DNA from: Streptomyces akebiae
GTDB taxonomy: Bacteria; Actinomycetota; Actinomycetes; Streptomycetales; Streptomycetaceae
Direction of reading: 5' to 3'
Assembly: GCF_019599145.1 (NCBI RefSeq)
Contig: NZ_CP080647.1
Span: 6,076,001-6,140,000 of the forward strand
DNA: 64,000 nucleotides
Shown one piece after another: positions 42,606-51,735 of the stretch (positions are counted from its first letter, which is position 1; every line of letters begins with the position of its first letter). The notes below the pieces were generated by a model. It saw only the letters and a program-made list of their open reading frames with translations, was not told where the DNA came from and did no database searches. The translations under genes and the position numbers were made by a program.

Positions 42606-44017
42606 TGGGGCGCCCACGCACACTGGCCGAGAAGATCTGGGAGCACCACGTGGTGGCCCGGCCGGCCGACAGCCCGGCCGGCACGGACGACCTGCTCTAC
42701 ATCGACCTGCATCTGATGCACGAGGTCACGTCACCGCAGGCTTTCGACGGGCTGCGGCTGACCGGACGCACGGTCCGGCGCCCCGACCGGACGCTCGCGG
42801 TCGAGGACCACAACGTTCCGACGGACACCGGGGAACTGCAGGACCCCGTGGGCCGACTGCAGTTGGAGACCCTGCGCCGCAACTGCGCGGAGCACGGCAT
42901 CGAGTTGTACCGGATGGGCCACGCCCGGCAGGGCATCGTCCACGTCATCGCCCCGCAACTGGGCCTGGTGCAACCCGGGATGACCGCCGTCTGCGGAGAC
43001 AGTCACACCTCCACGCTGGGGGCCTTCGGCGCGCTGGCCTTCGGGATCGGCACCAGCGACGTCGAGCACGTGCTGGCCACGCAGACCCTGTCGCTGCCCC
43101 GACCGCGGACCATGGCGGCGGAGTTCACCGGCTCCCTTCCCGACGACGTCACCCCCAAGGACCTCATCCTCGCCCTCATCGCCCGGATCGGCCCCGGAGG
43201 TGCCCAGGGGCACCTGCTGGAGTACCGCGGCGCCGGCCTGCGCACGCTGTCGATGGAGGGCCGGATGACGATGTGCAACATGAGCATCGAAGCCGGGGCA
43301 CGGGCGGGGATGTTCGCGCCCGACGAGGTCACCTTCGCCTACTTGTCGGGTCTGCCGCACGCTCCGTCCGGCCGGGCCTGGCAGGACGCGCTCGCCCACT
43401 GGCGGTCGTTGCCGACGGACCAGGGAGCCGTCTACGACCGCACCGTCACCATCGACGTCTCGTCCCTCTCCCCGCAGGTGTCCTGGGGCACCAATCCGGG
43501 GCAGACGGTCTCCGTGTCGGGCACCGTGCCCTCACCGGAGGAGTTCGAGGACGCGGGGGAACGGGCGGCGGCGGCCCGCGCCCTGGAATACATGGGGCTC
43601 ACACCCGGCACCGCCCTGCGGGACGTGGCCGTGGACGCGGTCTTCGTCGGCTCGTGCACCAACGGCCGGCTGGAGGACCTGCGCGCCGCGGCGGACGTGC
43701 TGCACGGACGGCGGCTGGCCGACGGCACCCGCATGCTGGTGGTGCCGGGTTCGGCCGAAGTACGCCTGCGGGCCGAGGAGGAAGGCCTCGACCAGGTGTT
43801 CAAGGCGGCCGGAGCGGAGTGGCGGCTGCCCGGATGCTCGATGTGCCCCGGGCTCAACCCGGACCGGGCGCGTGGACAGGAGCGGGTCGCCACCACGTCG
43901 AACCGCAATTTCGAAGGCCGGCTCGGCGGACGCTCCCGGGTCCATCTCGTCTCGCCCGCGGTCGCCGCGGCCACCGCCGTGGCCGGCCGTCTCGCCACTC
44001 CGAAGGACCTGACGTGA
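42605..44017 (+). CDS. isopropylmalate isomerase large subunit-like (LeuC family)
   Basis: A 470-residue aconitase-family large subunit. Fe-S ligands are in [12 protein letters not shown] (Cys about 347) and in [10 protein letters not shown] (two Cys about 408 and 411). The substrate/cluster loop [18 protein letters not shown] is near residue 130. With the LeuD-like subunit it would move the hydroxyl group of the alkylmalate made by the preceding enzyme. All cluster cysteines are present, so it should be active. It overlaps both neighbours by 1-4 bases. Confidence 0.92.
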   Translation: MGRPRTLAEKIWEHHVVARPADSPAGTDDLLYIDLHLMHEVTSPQAFDGLRLTGRTVRRPDRTLAVEDHNVPTDTGELQDPVGRLQLETLRRNCAEHGIELYRMGHARQGIVHVIAPQLGLVQPGMTAVCGDSHTSTLGAFGALAFGIGTSDVEHVLATQTLSLPRPRTMAAEFTGSLPDDVTPKDLILALIARIGPGGAQGHLLEYRGAGLRTLSMEGRMTMCNMSIEAGARAGMFAPDEVTFAYLSGLPHAPSGRAWQDALAHWRSLPTDQGAVYDRTVTIDVSSLSPQVSWGTNPGQTVSVSGTVPSPEEFEDAGERAAAARALEYMGLTPGTALRDVAVDAVFVGSCTNGRLEDLRAAADVLHGRRLADGTRMLVVPGSAEVRLRAEEEGLDQVFKAAGAEWRLPGCSMCPGLNPDRARGQERVATTSNRNFEGRLGGRSRVHLVSPAVAAATAVAGRLATPKDLT

Positions 44018-44670
44018 CATCGACACCGAACGGGTTACGGCCGCTCGTACGCCACACCGGCCGTACCGTCCCGCTGCGGCGCGGCAACGTCGACACCGAC
44101 CAGATCATGCCCGCCGAGTTCTGCAAGCGGGTGACGAAGTCGGGGTTCGAGGACGCCGTGTTCAGCCGCTGGCGGGCCGAACCCGACTTCGTCCTCGAAC
44201 GCCCCGAGCGGGCGGGAGCCAGTGTGCTGCTGGCCGGGCCCGACTTCGGCACCGGAAGCTCCCGTGAGCACGCGGTGTGGGGGCTGCGCGACTGGGGCTT
44301 CGTCGCGGTCCTGTCGTCCCGGTTCGGCGACATCTTCCGCCGCAACGCACTCAAGAACCAGCTGCTGGCCGTCGTCCTGCCCGAGCCTGCCATCGAGACG
44401 CTGACGACCGCTTCGGAGCGGGACCCGTCGATGGAGGTCACCATCGACGTCGCCGCCGGCACGGTCGAGGGAGGCGGCGGCAGCTGGGAGTTCGACCTGG
44501 ACGGGCGTACCCGATGGCTGCTGCTCAACGGATACGACGACATCGCTGTCACTCTGCGCGAGGCGGACGCCATCACCGCGTACGAGACCTCACGGCCCTA
44601 CTGGCTGCCCTCGATCCGTCCGGATGACGGGGCCGCCGCGCGCGACCGGACCCCTCAGGAGGCGACATGA
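44014..44670 (+). CDS. isopropylmalate isomerase small subunit-like (LeuD family)
   Basis: A 218-residue swivelling-domain subunit. Family motifs are [16 protein letters not shown] near residue 20, [17 protein letters not shown] near 76 and [18 protein letters not shown] near 104. It forms the isomerase with the preceding gene product. The GTG start at 44014 overlaps the upstream stop (GTGA), and its own stop overlaps the next ATG. No isopropylmalate dehydrogenase (LeuB) gene follows, so the oxidative decarboxylation step must come from elsewhere. Confidence 0.92.
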   Translation: MTSTPNGLRPLVRHTGRTVPLRRGNVDTDQIMPAEFCKRVTKSGFEDAVFSRWRAEPDFVLERPERAGASVLLAGPDFGTGSSREHAVWGLRDWGFVAVLSSRFGDIFRRNALKNQLLAVVLPEPAIETLTTASERDPSMEVTIDVAAGTVEGGGGSWEFDLDGRTRWLLLNGYDDIAVTLREADAITAYETSRPYWLPSIRPDDGAAARDRTPQEAT

Positions 44671-45839
44671 CCACAGTGCCCGCGCCGACCGACGCCCGGC
44701 CCCGCGGCGCCGCACGCGTCGGTGCCCTGCCCGCCGGCTCCCTCGCGCAGCTCCTGCATCTGGGCAGGGAGATGGGCGCCCTCGACCTGGCCGGCGGGGT
44801 ACCGGGCACACCCCGGCCGCCGCGGGCCGTCCTCGACGCCGCCGCCGAGCAGCTGCTGCGCGGCGACAACCAGTACGAGGACACCAGCGGAAACCTCCTG
44901 CTGCGGGAGCAGATCGCGGGCACCCTTCCGGGCCGCCCCGACCCGCGGACCGAGGTGACCATCACCACGGGTGCCTCGGAGGCGCTGAGCGTGGCCATGC
45001 TGGCCACCATCGATCCCGGCGACGAGGTGGTGCTCCTGGAACCCTTCTACGAGAACTTCCTCGCCGCGCTCGCCCTGGCCGGCGGCGTACCCCGCTACGT
45101 CGGCCTTCGAGCCCCGGACTGGCGCTGGGATCCGCAGGAACTGGAGGCCGCGTTCGGGCCCCGCACCCGTGCCGTGGTCGTCAACTCCCCGGCCAACCCC
45201 ACCGGCCGGACGCTCACACGGCCGGAGCTGGAGGAACTGGCCGCGCTCTGCGAGAAGTGGAACGTGACCCTCATCTCCGACGAGGTGTACGCGCCGTTCG
45301 TCTACGACGGAAGGCGACACGTGTCAGCGGCCGACATTCCGGCGCTGCGGGACCGCAGCATCGTGATCGGCAGCCTGTCGAAGGCCTACGCCCTCAGCGG
45401 CTGGCGGATCGGGCACACACGCGCCCACCCGCGGATCACCGAGCGGCTGCGCGCGGTACATCTGGCCACCAGCTTCAGCGCGAGCGGCCCGCTCCAACGG
45501 GCGGTCGCCGCGTCCGGAGTGCTCCAGGACGTCTCGTGGCGCCCGGCCGCGGAGCTCGCACGGATGCGGGACCGGATGGTCGCCCTGTTCACCGCTGCCG
45601 GGCTGCCCTGCCGGGCGCCGGAGGGCGGCTGCTACGTCATGGCCGACATCCGCGGGATCACCGATGAGGACTGCGAGACCTTCGTACGGCGGCTCGCCAC
45701 CCGGCGCCGCGTCCTCGTCGTGCCCGGCCGCTGCTTCTTCCGCGACCACACCGCCGACTCCGGCCACGTCCGCATCGCCTTCAACAAGAGCACCGACGTG
45801 CTTCAGGAAGCCGAACGCCGCTTGGCCGACGGCCTGTAG
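44667..45839 (+). CDS. class I/II PLP aminotransferase
   Basis: A 390-residue fold-type I aminotransferase. The cofactor Asn/Asp motifs are NSPANPTGR near residue 173 and ISDEVYAPF near 200. The Schiff-base lysine is in IGSLSKAYALSGWRIG near residue 237. A C-terminal Arg in SGHVRIAFN would bind the carboxylate. Coupled to LeuD by a 4-base overlap, it most likely aminates the chain-extended 2-oxo acid. A 59-bp gap follows. Confidence 0.9.
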   Translation: MTTVPAPTDARPRGAARVGALPAGSLAQLLHLGREMGALDLAGGVPGTPRPPRAVLDAAAEQLLRGDNQYEDTSGNLLLREQIAGTLPGRPDPRTEVTITTGASEALSVAMLATIDPGDEVVLLEPFYENFLAALALAGGVPRYVGLRAPDWRWDPQELEAAFGPRTRAVVVNSPANPTGRTLTRPELEELAALCEKWNVTLISDEVYAPFVYDGRRHVSAADIPALRDRSIVIGSLSKAYALSGWRIGHTRAHPRITERLRAVHLATSFSASGPLQRAVAASGVLQDVSWRPAAELARMRDRMVALFTAAGLPCRAPEGGCYVMADIRGITDEDCETFVRRLATRRRVLVVPGRCFFRDHTADSGHVRIAFNKSTDVLQEAERRLADGL

Positions 45840-45898
45840 GGACGCCCGCGAGCAAGCCGCCAGGGTGCCCCGCCGATCGTTCTTCCAAGGAGAAATCT

Positions 45899-47851
45899 GT
45901 GACGGCAGAGACTGCCCCCGACCTGTACCGCCTGGTCCGCGCCGACGACGGCACACCGAGCATGTGGCCCTCCGGCAGGCCGCTGCCCCCCGGGTGGCAT
46001 CCCACCGGCTTCGAGGGCTCGCGCGAGGAGTGCGTCGCCCACGCCGACCAGCTCACCGACGACGGGCACGACCGGTCCGCCGCGCTGCCCGGCAGTCCCG
46101 GCACCCTGGTCGAGCTCTTCCGGAACACGGCGCGCCGCCACCCGGACCGGCCCGCCGTCAGCGACGACACGACCTCCCTGAGCTACGCGGAGCTCGACCG
46201 GCGGTCCACCATGGTGGCCGCCCTGCTGCGCGAGCGAGGGGTCGGTCCGGAGCATCGCGTCGCCTACCACCTGCGGCGCGGAGCCCCCGTCTTCGTCACC
46301 CTGCTGGGCATCCTCAAGGCCGGTGCCGCCTACGTACCGGTCGACACCCGCTATCCGGACGCACGCCGCGACCTGATGCTGACCGAGAGCCGCCCCACGC
46401 TCGTGATCACCGACCCCGGACAGAGCGCCGGGGTCGCCTCGGCGGGCACGGACGTATGGGAGTTCGACCTCGACGGCCTGGCGGAGCCTCGGCAGCCGCT
46501 GCCCGACGTCCACCACGAGAACGTCGCCTGCCTGCTGTTCACCTCGGGGTCGTCCGGTACCCCCAAGGGCGTGATGCTGGAGCACCGCAACATCGTGCAC
46601 TTCGCGACCAATCCCGCGCTGCCCGCGCTGACCCCGAAGGACCGGGTCGGGCACGTCTCCAGCCTGTCGTTCGACGCCTTCCACTTCGAGACCTGGTGCG
46701 CGTTCGCCGCGGGCGCGGAGATCGTGGTACTGCCGACCATGCCGGACCTGCTCACCGGTGACATCGGCCGGGAACTGCGGCGCCGGCGCGTCACGGCGAT
46801 GCTCGTGCCGACGATGGCGCTCAATCACGTGGTCAAGGAGGACCGCGACGCGTTCGCCACGCTCCGGGTCCTGCACACCGGGGGCGACGTCATCCTGCCC
46901 GAGGCCTGCCGCCAGCTGCTCTCCGGCTCGTTCTCCGGCGAGTTCTACAACCTCTACGGCCCCACGGAGGGGACGACCGCCTGTTCCGCGCACCGCATCG
47001 CCGGTGTCCCCGACGGCGAGGACGACGTGCCCATCGGGCGTGAACTGGCCGGTACCGAACTGCTCGTGCTCGACGCCTCCCTCGAAGCGGTGCCCGACGG
47101 GACGGTCGGCGAACTGCACATCCTCGGAGCCGGCGTGGCCCGCGGCTACCTGGCCCGCCCCGGCCTGACCGCCGAGCGCTTCCTGCCCGACCCGCACTCC
47201 ACGGGCAACCGCATGTACGCCACCGGAGACCTGGTCCTCCGCGGCTCCGACGGCGCGCTGCGGTATGTGGGACGCGCCGACGACCAGGTCAAGATCCGCG
47301 GCTACCGGGTCGAGCCCCGGGAGGTCGAGCGGATCCTCACCCGCCATCCGCAGCTGCAGGAGGTCGCCGTACTCACGGCGGGCACCGGCACCGACCGCCA
47401 TCTGGTGGCGCTGGTGGTGCCGCACGACGAGGTGTCCCTCAGGGAACTGCGGGCCTACGCGCAGGAAGCGATGCCCGACTACATGGTCCCGAGCTCACTC
47501 GTGAAGGTGGCGGAGATCCCCGCCAACGACCACGGCAAGCGGGACACCGGGCGCCTCGCCGAGATACTCGACGCCCATCTGCGGCACCGGGCGGACCATG
47601 TGCAGCCCCGGGACGAGACGGAGAAGTTCCTGGCGGAGCTGTGGAGCGAGCTGCTGGCGGTCGAGGAGATAGGCGTCCACGACGACTTCTTCGCCCTCGG
47701 CGGCAACTCGCTGCTCGCGTTCCGCATGCAGCGCCGGCTGGTGCGCGAGCTGGCCGTGGACATCAGCGCCCGGGAGATCCTGACCACCAGCGAACTGGGC
47801 GCCCTGGCCGGGATCGTCCGCATGAGGCGTGAGGAGTCGGCGACCGCATGA
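45899..47851 (+). CDS. MbtH-adenylation-carrier (A-T) fusion protein
   Basis: A 650-residue stand-alone NRPS loading protein. Residues about 8-58 are an MbtH-like domain (SMWPSGRPLPPGW, TGFEGSREEC), fused to the adenylation domain it normally helps. A-domain motifs are LLFTSGSSGTPKGV (A3), LSFDAFHFE (A4), NLYGPTEGTT (A5), YATGDL (A7) and the C-terminal lysine region near NDHGKRDTG (A10). The carrier serine is S604 in FFALGGNSLLAF. Read against the GrsA numbering the pocket code is about D-A-F-L-H-G-L-T-A-K, which I cannot assign. The same architecture occurs in NikP1 of nikkomycin. No condensation domain exists. GTG start with AAGGAG. Confidence 0.9.
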   Translation: MTAETAPDLYRLVRADDGTPSMWPSGRPLPPGWHPTGFEGSREECVAHADQLTDDGHDRSAALPGSPGTLVELFRNTARRHPDRPAVSDDTTSLSYAELDRRSTMVAALLRERGVGPEHRVAYHLRRGAPVFVTLLGILKAGAAYVPVDTRYPDARRDLMLTESRPTLVITDPGQSAGVASAGTDVWEFDLDGLAEPRQPLPDVHHENVACLLFTSGSSGTPKGVMLEHRNIVHFATNPALPALTPKDRVGHVSSLSFDAFHFETWCAFAAGAEIVVLPTMPDLLTGDIGRELRRRRVTAMLVPTMALNHVVKEDRDAFATLRVLHTGGDVILPEACRQLLSGSFSGEFYNLYGPTEGTTACSAHRIAGVPDGEDDVPIGRELAGTELLVLDASLEAVPDGTVGELHILGAGVARGYLARPGLTAERFLPDPHSTGNRMYATGDLVLRGSDGALRYVGRADDQVKIRGYRVEPREVERILTRHPQLQEVAVLTAGTGTDRHLVALVVPHDEVSLRELRAYAQEAMPDYMVPSSLVKVAEIPANDHGKRDTGRLAEILDAHLRHRADHVQPRDETEKFLAELWSELLAVEEIGVHDDFFALGGNSLLAFRMQRRLVRELAVDISAREILTTSELGALAGIVRMRREESATA

Positions 47852-49059
47852 ACACCGTACTGACCATTGATCTGACCGATCCCGACGCCTTCGTCGAGCA
47901 ACGGCACCACGACATGCTGGCCTGGCTGCGGGAGAACGACCCCGTCCACTGGCACGCCACGGAGGACGGCGGGTTCTGGGCCGTGACCCGCTACGACGAC
48001 GTCGCTGGCCTCTACACCGATCATGTGGGCTTCAGCTCCGAAGGCGGCCCCATGCTGGGCGGCTCCTTCCGCAGCCAGGCCGACCCGTCGGCGGGACGCA
48101 TGCTGGTGGCCTCCGATCCGCCGCGGCAGCGGCAGATCCGCCAGGTGGTGCACCGCGCCTTCACCAACCGGATGCTGGGGCGGATCGCCCGCCAGGTCAC
48201 CGAGCTGGTGGACGCCGCGGTGGAGCGGGCGCTGGCCGACGGGGGGTGCGACTTCGCCACCGACATCGCCCCGGAGCTGCCGGCCGGCGCGGTGATGGCC
48301 ATGATGGGTGTCTCCCACCGGGAGGCACGCGAACTGATCGATCTGACCCGCAAGATGATCGGTTTCCGTGATCCCGTCTACGTCGACACCTCCGACGACG
48401 AACGGCTGCTCCTCGCCGTGACGCAGGCCGAGATCTTCGAGTACTTCGCGGAGATCGTCCGCGCGCGGCGGCGCGATCCCGGGGACGACCTGGTCAGCTT
48501 CCTGATCGAGGCCGAGCGCAACGGGCGTCCGTGGCCCGAGGAGGACATCCTCTACAACTGCATGAACGTCGCCGTCGGCGGCAACGAGACGTCCTCCTAC
48601 ACCGCCTGTTCCGGCCTGCTCGCCCTCCTTGAGAACCCGGGCCAGTTCGAGTCGCTCAGGCACCGGCCGGAGCTGATGGACAGCGCGATCAACGAGATCC
48701 TGCGCTGGAGCTCCACCAACGCCTATGTGATGCGGGTGGCCACGAAGGACCTGTGGATCGGCGACCGCGAGGTGCGCGAGGGCGACTCGGTCACGCTGTG
48801 GAACGCGTCGGCCAACCGTGACCCGTCGCAGTTCGACCGCCCCGACGACTTCGACATCAGCCGTTCCCCCAACCGCCACCTCTCGTACGGCATCGGCATC
48901 CATCGCTGCGTCGGCGCGATGCTGGCGCAGACCGAACTGGGCATCCTCTTCCGCCGGATGACCGACCCGGGCCTGAACATCGGTCTGTCCGGACCGGTCC
49001 GGCGGCTGCGTTCCAACTTCATCCAGGGCATCACCAGAATGCCCGTCGTGCTGCGCTGA
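47848..49059 (+). CDS. cytochrome P450
   Basis: A 403-residue soluble bacterial P450. The I-helix oxygen-activation motif is VGGNETSSY near residue 245, the ExxR pair is in NEILRWSS near 287, and the haem cysteine is in YGIGIHRCVGAML near residue 355 (Tyr replaces the usual Phe at the start of the motif). Overlapping the A-T gene by four bases, it is best explained as a beta-hydroxylase of the carrier-bound amino acid, like NikQ or NovI with their A-T partners. A redox partner is not encoded nearby. Confidence 0.92.
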   Translation: MNTVLTIDLTDPDAFVEQRHHDMLAWLRENDPVHWHATEDGGFWAVTRYDDVAGLYTDHVGFSSEGGPMLGGSFRSQADPSAGRMLVASDPPRQRQIRQVVHRAFTNRMLGRIARQVTELVDAAVERALADGGCDFATDIAPELPAGAVMAMMGVSHREARELIDLTRKMIGFRDPVYVDTSDDERLLLAVTQAEIFEYFAEIVRARRRDPGDDLVSFLIEAERNGRPWPEEDILYNCMNVAVGGNETSSYTACSGLLALLENPGQFESLRHRPELMDSAINEILRWSSTNAYVMRVATKDLWIGDREVREGDSVTLWNASANRDPSQFDRPDDFDISRSPNRHLSYGIGIHRCVGAMLAQTELGILFRRMTDPGLNIGLSGPVRRLRSNFIQGITRMPVVLR

Positions 49060-49493
49060 ACCTCGACGGCTACGAGCCGCCGGAGCAGGGGAGCCCGGGG
49101 CCATGGGGAACACCTGTGGCTCTCCGTCCGGACAGGACCTGCCGTCCGGTCCGGACGGGCCCCCTGGGGCGGGCCCGGGCGAGTGTTCCGATCAGCTACT
49201 AGGGGGCTTCTGATGGATCTCCGCGGCGTCGCGACGCCCGGCACGCACTCTCGCCGCACCGGACGAAAGCCCAAGTAGCTCCGCTACGAGGACTTCCGCC
49301 CGGCACGCCGAGAGCACGCACCGAACGCCGCTCCTTCTTCCACGGAGATCCATCAGAAGCCCCCTGGCCCGGCCTGCCCGTCGCGGCGCCGCCAGGGGCG
49401 CCGCCGCCCATGTCCGAGGGCCGCGCGCCCCGCCTGCCGACCTTTCCCACCCCGGGCCGCCGGCGGCCCGCAACCGCGAGGAGTGTCACCGTC
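49060..49493. other. 434-bp intergenic region with MITE-like element
   Basis: It interrupts the otherwise tightly packed operon between the P450 and the next aminotransferase. It contains the 165-bp inverted-repeat element at 49201-49365. No gene is supported. Confidence 0.6.
49201..49365. mobile_element. MITE-like element, 165 bp with perfect 23-bp terminal inverted repeats
   Basis: The left end AGGGGGCTTCTGATGGATCT... (49201-49223) is repeated exactly in reverse complement at 49343-49365. The 119-bp interior has no coding capacity. No clear target duplication is visible; the left flank is CTA and the right flank TGG. The size and ends fit a miniature element mobilised by a transposase located elsewhere. 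A very stable hairpin terminator is the alternative. Confidence 0.6.
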
Positions 49494-50663
49494 ATGGCCG
49501 TGAGCTGGGTACCAGCGGAACGAACACACCGCTTCGGGACGTCGATCTTCACCGAGATGACACGTCTCGCCGAGCGCACCGGCTCGATCAACCTCGGCCA
49601 GGGAGTGCCGGAGCTGCCGAGCTCGCCGGAGATCCTCCAGCACGCGGCGGCCGCGATCACGGCGGGACGCAACCAGTACCCTCCGGCGACCGGGCTGCCC
49701 GAGCTGAAGGAGGCGGTGGCCGGTCACCGGTTCGCGACCACCGGGGTCGCCTACCGTCCCGACGACGAGGTACTGGTCACCACGGGCGCCACCGAGGCCG
49801 TCGCCTCGGCGCTCCTGGCCCTGTGCGACCCCGGCGATACCGTCCTCACCTTCGACCCCTGCTACGACGCGTATCCGGCGGGCGCCCGGATGGCGGGCGC
49901 CCGGGTGACCGCGGCCCCGCTCGCGATCACCGGCGGGAGGTTCGCCCTTGATCCCGTCGCGCTGCGCAGGGCGGTCGGACCGCGGACCCGCGTGCTGCTG
50001 CTCAACTCGCCGCACAATCCCACCGGAATGGTCTTCACGCCCGAGGAACTGGCGCAGATCGCCGCCGTCTGCGAGGAACACGACCTGACGGTCGTCACGG
50101 ACGAGGTCTACGAGCACCTGGTGTACGACGGCCTCCGCCATGTCTCCATCGCCTCGCTGCCCGGCATGCGCGAACGCACGCTGGTGATCTCCTCCTCCGG
50201 AAAGTCGCTCAACGTCACCGGCTGGAAGGTCGGGTGGGCATGCGGTCCGGCCCACCTGGTGTCGGCGGTGGCCTCGGTCAAGCAGTTCCTGACGTATGCG
50301 TCCGGTACGCCGTTCCAGGGGGCCGTGGCCGCCATGCTCACGTCCGGGATGTCCTGGGTCGACGGGCTGCGCGACGAGCTGGAGCGGAACCGGGACCGGC
50401 TGTGTGAGGGCCTGCGGAAGGCCGGCCTGCCGTTCTTCCCGGGACAGGGCGGCTACTTCGTCCAGGTCGACGTACGCCCCTGGGGCTACGAGGACGGCAC
50501 CCGGTTCTGCCGTGAACTACCCCTGCGCGCAGGGGTGGTGGCCGTGCCGACCAGCGCCTTCTACCAGAGCGCGGGTGCGCCCGACTGGCTCGCCCGGTTC
50601 AGTTTCTGCAAGGACGGGGACGTGATCGAGGAAGCGGTGGGCCGGCTGGTGGCGGCCCGCTGA
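49494..50663 (+). CDS. class I/II PLP aminotransferase (kynurenine/methionine-type)
   Basis: A 389-residue aminotransferase. Motifs are NLGQGVPELPSSP near residue 35, NSPHNPTGMVF near 168, VTDEVYEHLVYDG near 200 and the PLP lysine in SSSGKSLNVTGWKVGWA near 240. The latter loop is the signature of the KAT/YbdL group, which includes glutamine- and methionine-preferring transaminases. It could provide the 2-oxo acid that enters chain extension. GAGGAG lies about ten bases before the ATG at 49494. It converges on the Lrp gene with only 6 bp between stops. Confidence 0.88.
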   Translation: MAVSWVPAERTHRFGTSIFTEMTRLAERTGSINLGQGVPELPSSPEILQHAAAAITAGRNQYPPATGLPELKEAVAGHRFATTGVAYRPDDEVLVTTGATEAVASALLALCDPGDTVLTFDPCYDAYPAGARMAGARVTAAPLAITGGRFALDPVALRRAVGPRTRVLLLNSPHNPTGMVFTPEELAQIAAVCEEHDLTVVTDEVYEHLVYDGLRHVSIASLPGMRERTLVISSSGKSLNVTGWKVGWACGPAHLVSAVASVKQFLTYASGTPFQGAVAAMLTSGMSWVDGLRDELERNRDRLCEGLRKAGLPFFPGQGGYFVQVDVRPWGYEDGTRFCRELPLRAGVVAVPTSAFYQSAGAPDWLARFSFCKDGDVIEEAVGRLVAAR

Positions 50664-50669
50664 CGGGCG

Positions 50670-51221
50670 TCAGCCGTCGGTGGGCGCTCGCCCCGCGCTC
50701 CTCGCCCGCAGGGGACCGCGGCCGGACGAGGGCGCGGCGGGGCGCTGGGCGTTCGCTTCCGGCAGCGCGGACAGCAACGCGGTGGGGGCGTGCTGGAAGA
50801 TCACGATCGTTCTGAACCCGACGACCTCGCGCCGCTGACTGAGGCGGTCCATGAGGAAGGCGTGCAGGGCCTCGTTGTTCTGGACCGCGACGTGGATGAG
50901 GAAGTCGTCGCCACCGGCGACGACGAACACGCCGACGACTTCCGGGAGTTTGGAGACCGCCTCCTGGAAGGCGGTGATGACCGTACGGCTGAGGGGCCTG
51001 ACCTGCGCGGCGATGAACGCCTGGTAGTGCCTGTTCAGGGCGGCGAGGTCCAGTTCCGCGTGGTAGCCGGTGATCACCCCGCGCTCCTCCAGGGACCGCA
51101 CTCGTTCGAGCGACGTGGACGGAGCGACTCCGATCTGACGGGCGAGTTCGCGGTTGGACTGCCGAGCGTTCAGCTGGAGATGCCGGATGATCGCCGAATC
51201 AAGTTCGTCCATGCGGTTCAT
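50670..51221 (-). CDS. Lrp/AsnC family transcriptional regulator
   Basis: A 183-residue regulator. The N-terminal winged HTH is LDSAIIRHLQLNARQSN then LARQIGVAPSTSLERV. The C-terminal RAM domain contains VVGVFVVAGGDDFLIHV, which binds amino acids. A Pro/Arg-rich tail of about 30 residues follows. Such proteins sense amino acids and often control adjacent transport or metabolism genes. It is divergent from the DUF2000 gene, a likely target, and may sense the cluster's amino acid. The ATG at 51221 lacks a clear ribosome site; ATG at 51212 is an alternative. Confidence 0.88.
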   Translation of the reverse strand: MNRMDELDSAIIRHLQLNARQSNRELARQIGVAPSTSLERVRSLEERGVITGYHAELDLAALNRHYQAFIAAQVRPLSRTVITAFQEAVSKLPEVVGVFVVAGGDDFLIHVAVQNNEALHAFLMDRLSQRREVVGFRTIVIFQHAPTALLSALPEANAQRPAAPSSGRGPLRARSAGRAPTDG

Positions 51222-51330
51222 TGTGCCATACAGCTTCTTCAAACGTTCGGCAGATGCGATCAGTTATCGGTCATCCGGATAGCCTCGGCGGCAAGTTGTG
51301 TTCAAACAGCAGCTATTGAGAGGAAAGGCC

Positions 51331-51735
51331 ATGCAAACAAAAGTCGCCCTCGTCCTCCGCGACGACCTGCCGGCAGCCCACGCGGCGAACACCGCGGCCG
51401 TGCTCGCGCTCTCGCTCGGCGGTCGGATCGGCGACTCCGTCGGGCGGGACGGCGAGGACGCCTCGGGTGGCGACCACCCGGGTCTCAACACGCATCCCAT
51501 CCCTGTACTGACCGCTTCCGCACAGGAGTTGACCGTCCTGCTGGAGCGGGCGCGGTCCGCCGACGAGGTGCGGCTGGTCTCCCTCACCGAGACGGCACGC
51601 AGGGCGCGTGACTACGAGGACTATCTGACGGAGCTGAAGGCCACGCACGCCGAGAACCTCGAATACCTCGGCGTGATCGTGCACGGCCCGAGGAGCAAGG
51701 TGTCCAGGCTGACCAGGCATCTGTCCCTGCTGTGA
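51331..51735 (+). CDS. DUF2000 family protein
   Basis: A 134-residue protein of the DUF2000 family (VALVLRDDLPAAHAANTAAV at the start, PIPVLTASAQEL in the middle, YLGVIVHGPRSKVSRLT at the end). The family is related in fold to peptidyl-tRNA hydrolase II; its function is unknown. AGGAAAGG precedes the ATG at 51331. It is paired divergently with the Lrp regulator and is the last gene before the flanking chromosome resumes. Confidence 0.8.
   Translation: MQTKVALVLRDDLPAAHAANTAAVLALSLGGRIGDSVGRDGEDASGGDHPGLNTHPIPVLTASAQELTVLLERARSADEVRLVSLTETARRARDYEDYLTELKATHAENLEYLGVIVHGPRSKVSRLTRHLSLL

Noticed and set aside
49192..49473. Possible transposase remnant inside the MITE-like element
   Set aside because: The frame has no DDE or HTH motif and is interrupted in the other frames; the core is too short to code for a transposase.
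17505..51735. Terminal-alkyne amino acid (Bes-type) pathway, because HDO, gamma-PLP enzyme and ATP-grasp ligase co-occur
   Set aside because: No BesD-like radical halogenase is present, and the LeuA/C/D, A-T/P450 and carbamoyl genes are not part of that pathway.
17505..51735. Peptidyl nucleoside (nikkomycin/polyoxin-like) cluster, because of the MbtH-A-T/P450 pair, carbamoyltransferase and PurC-like gene
   Set aside because: The enolpyruvyl transferase, radical SAM and nucleobase genes that define those pathways are absent. Only the amino acid module is similar.
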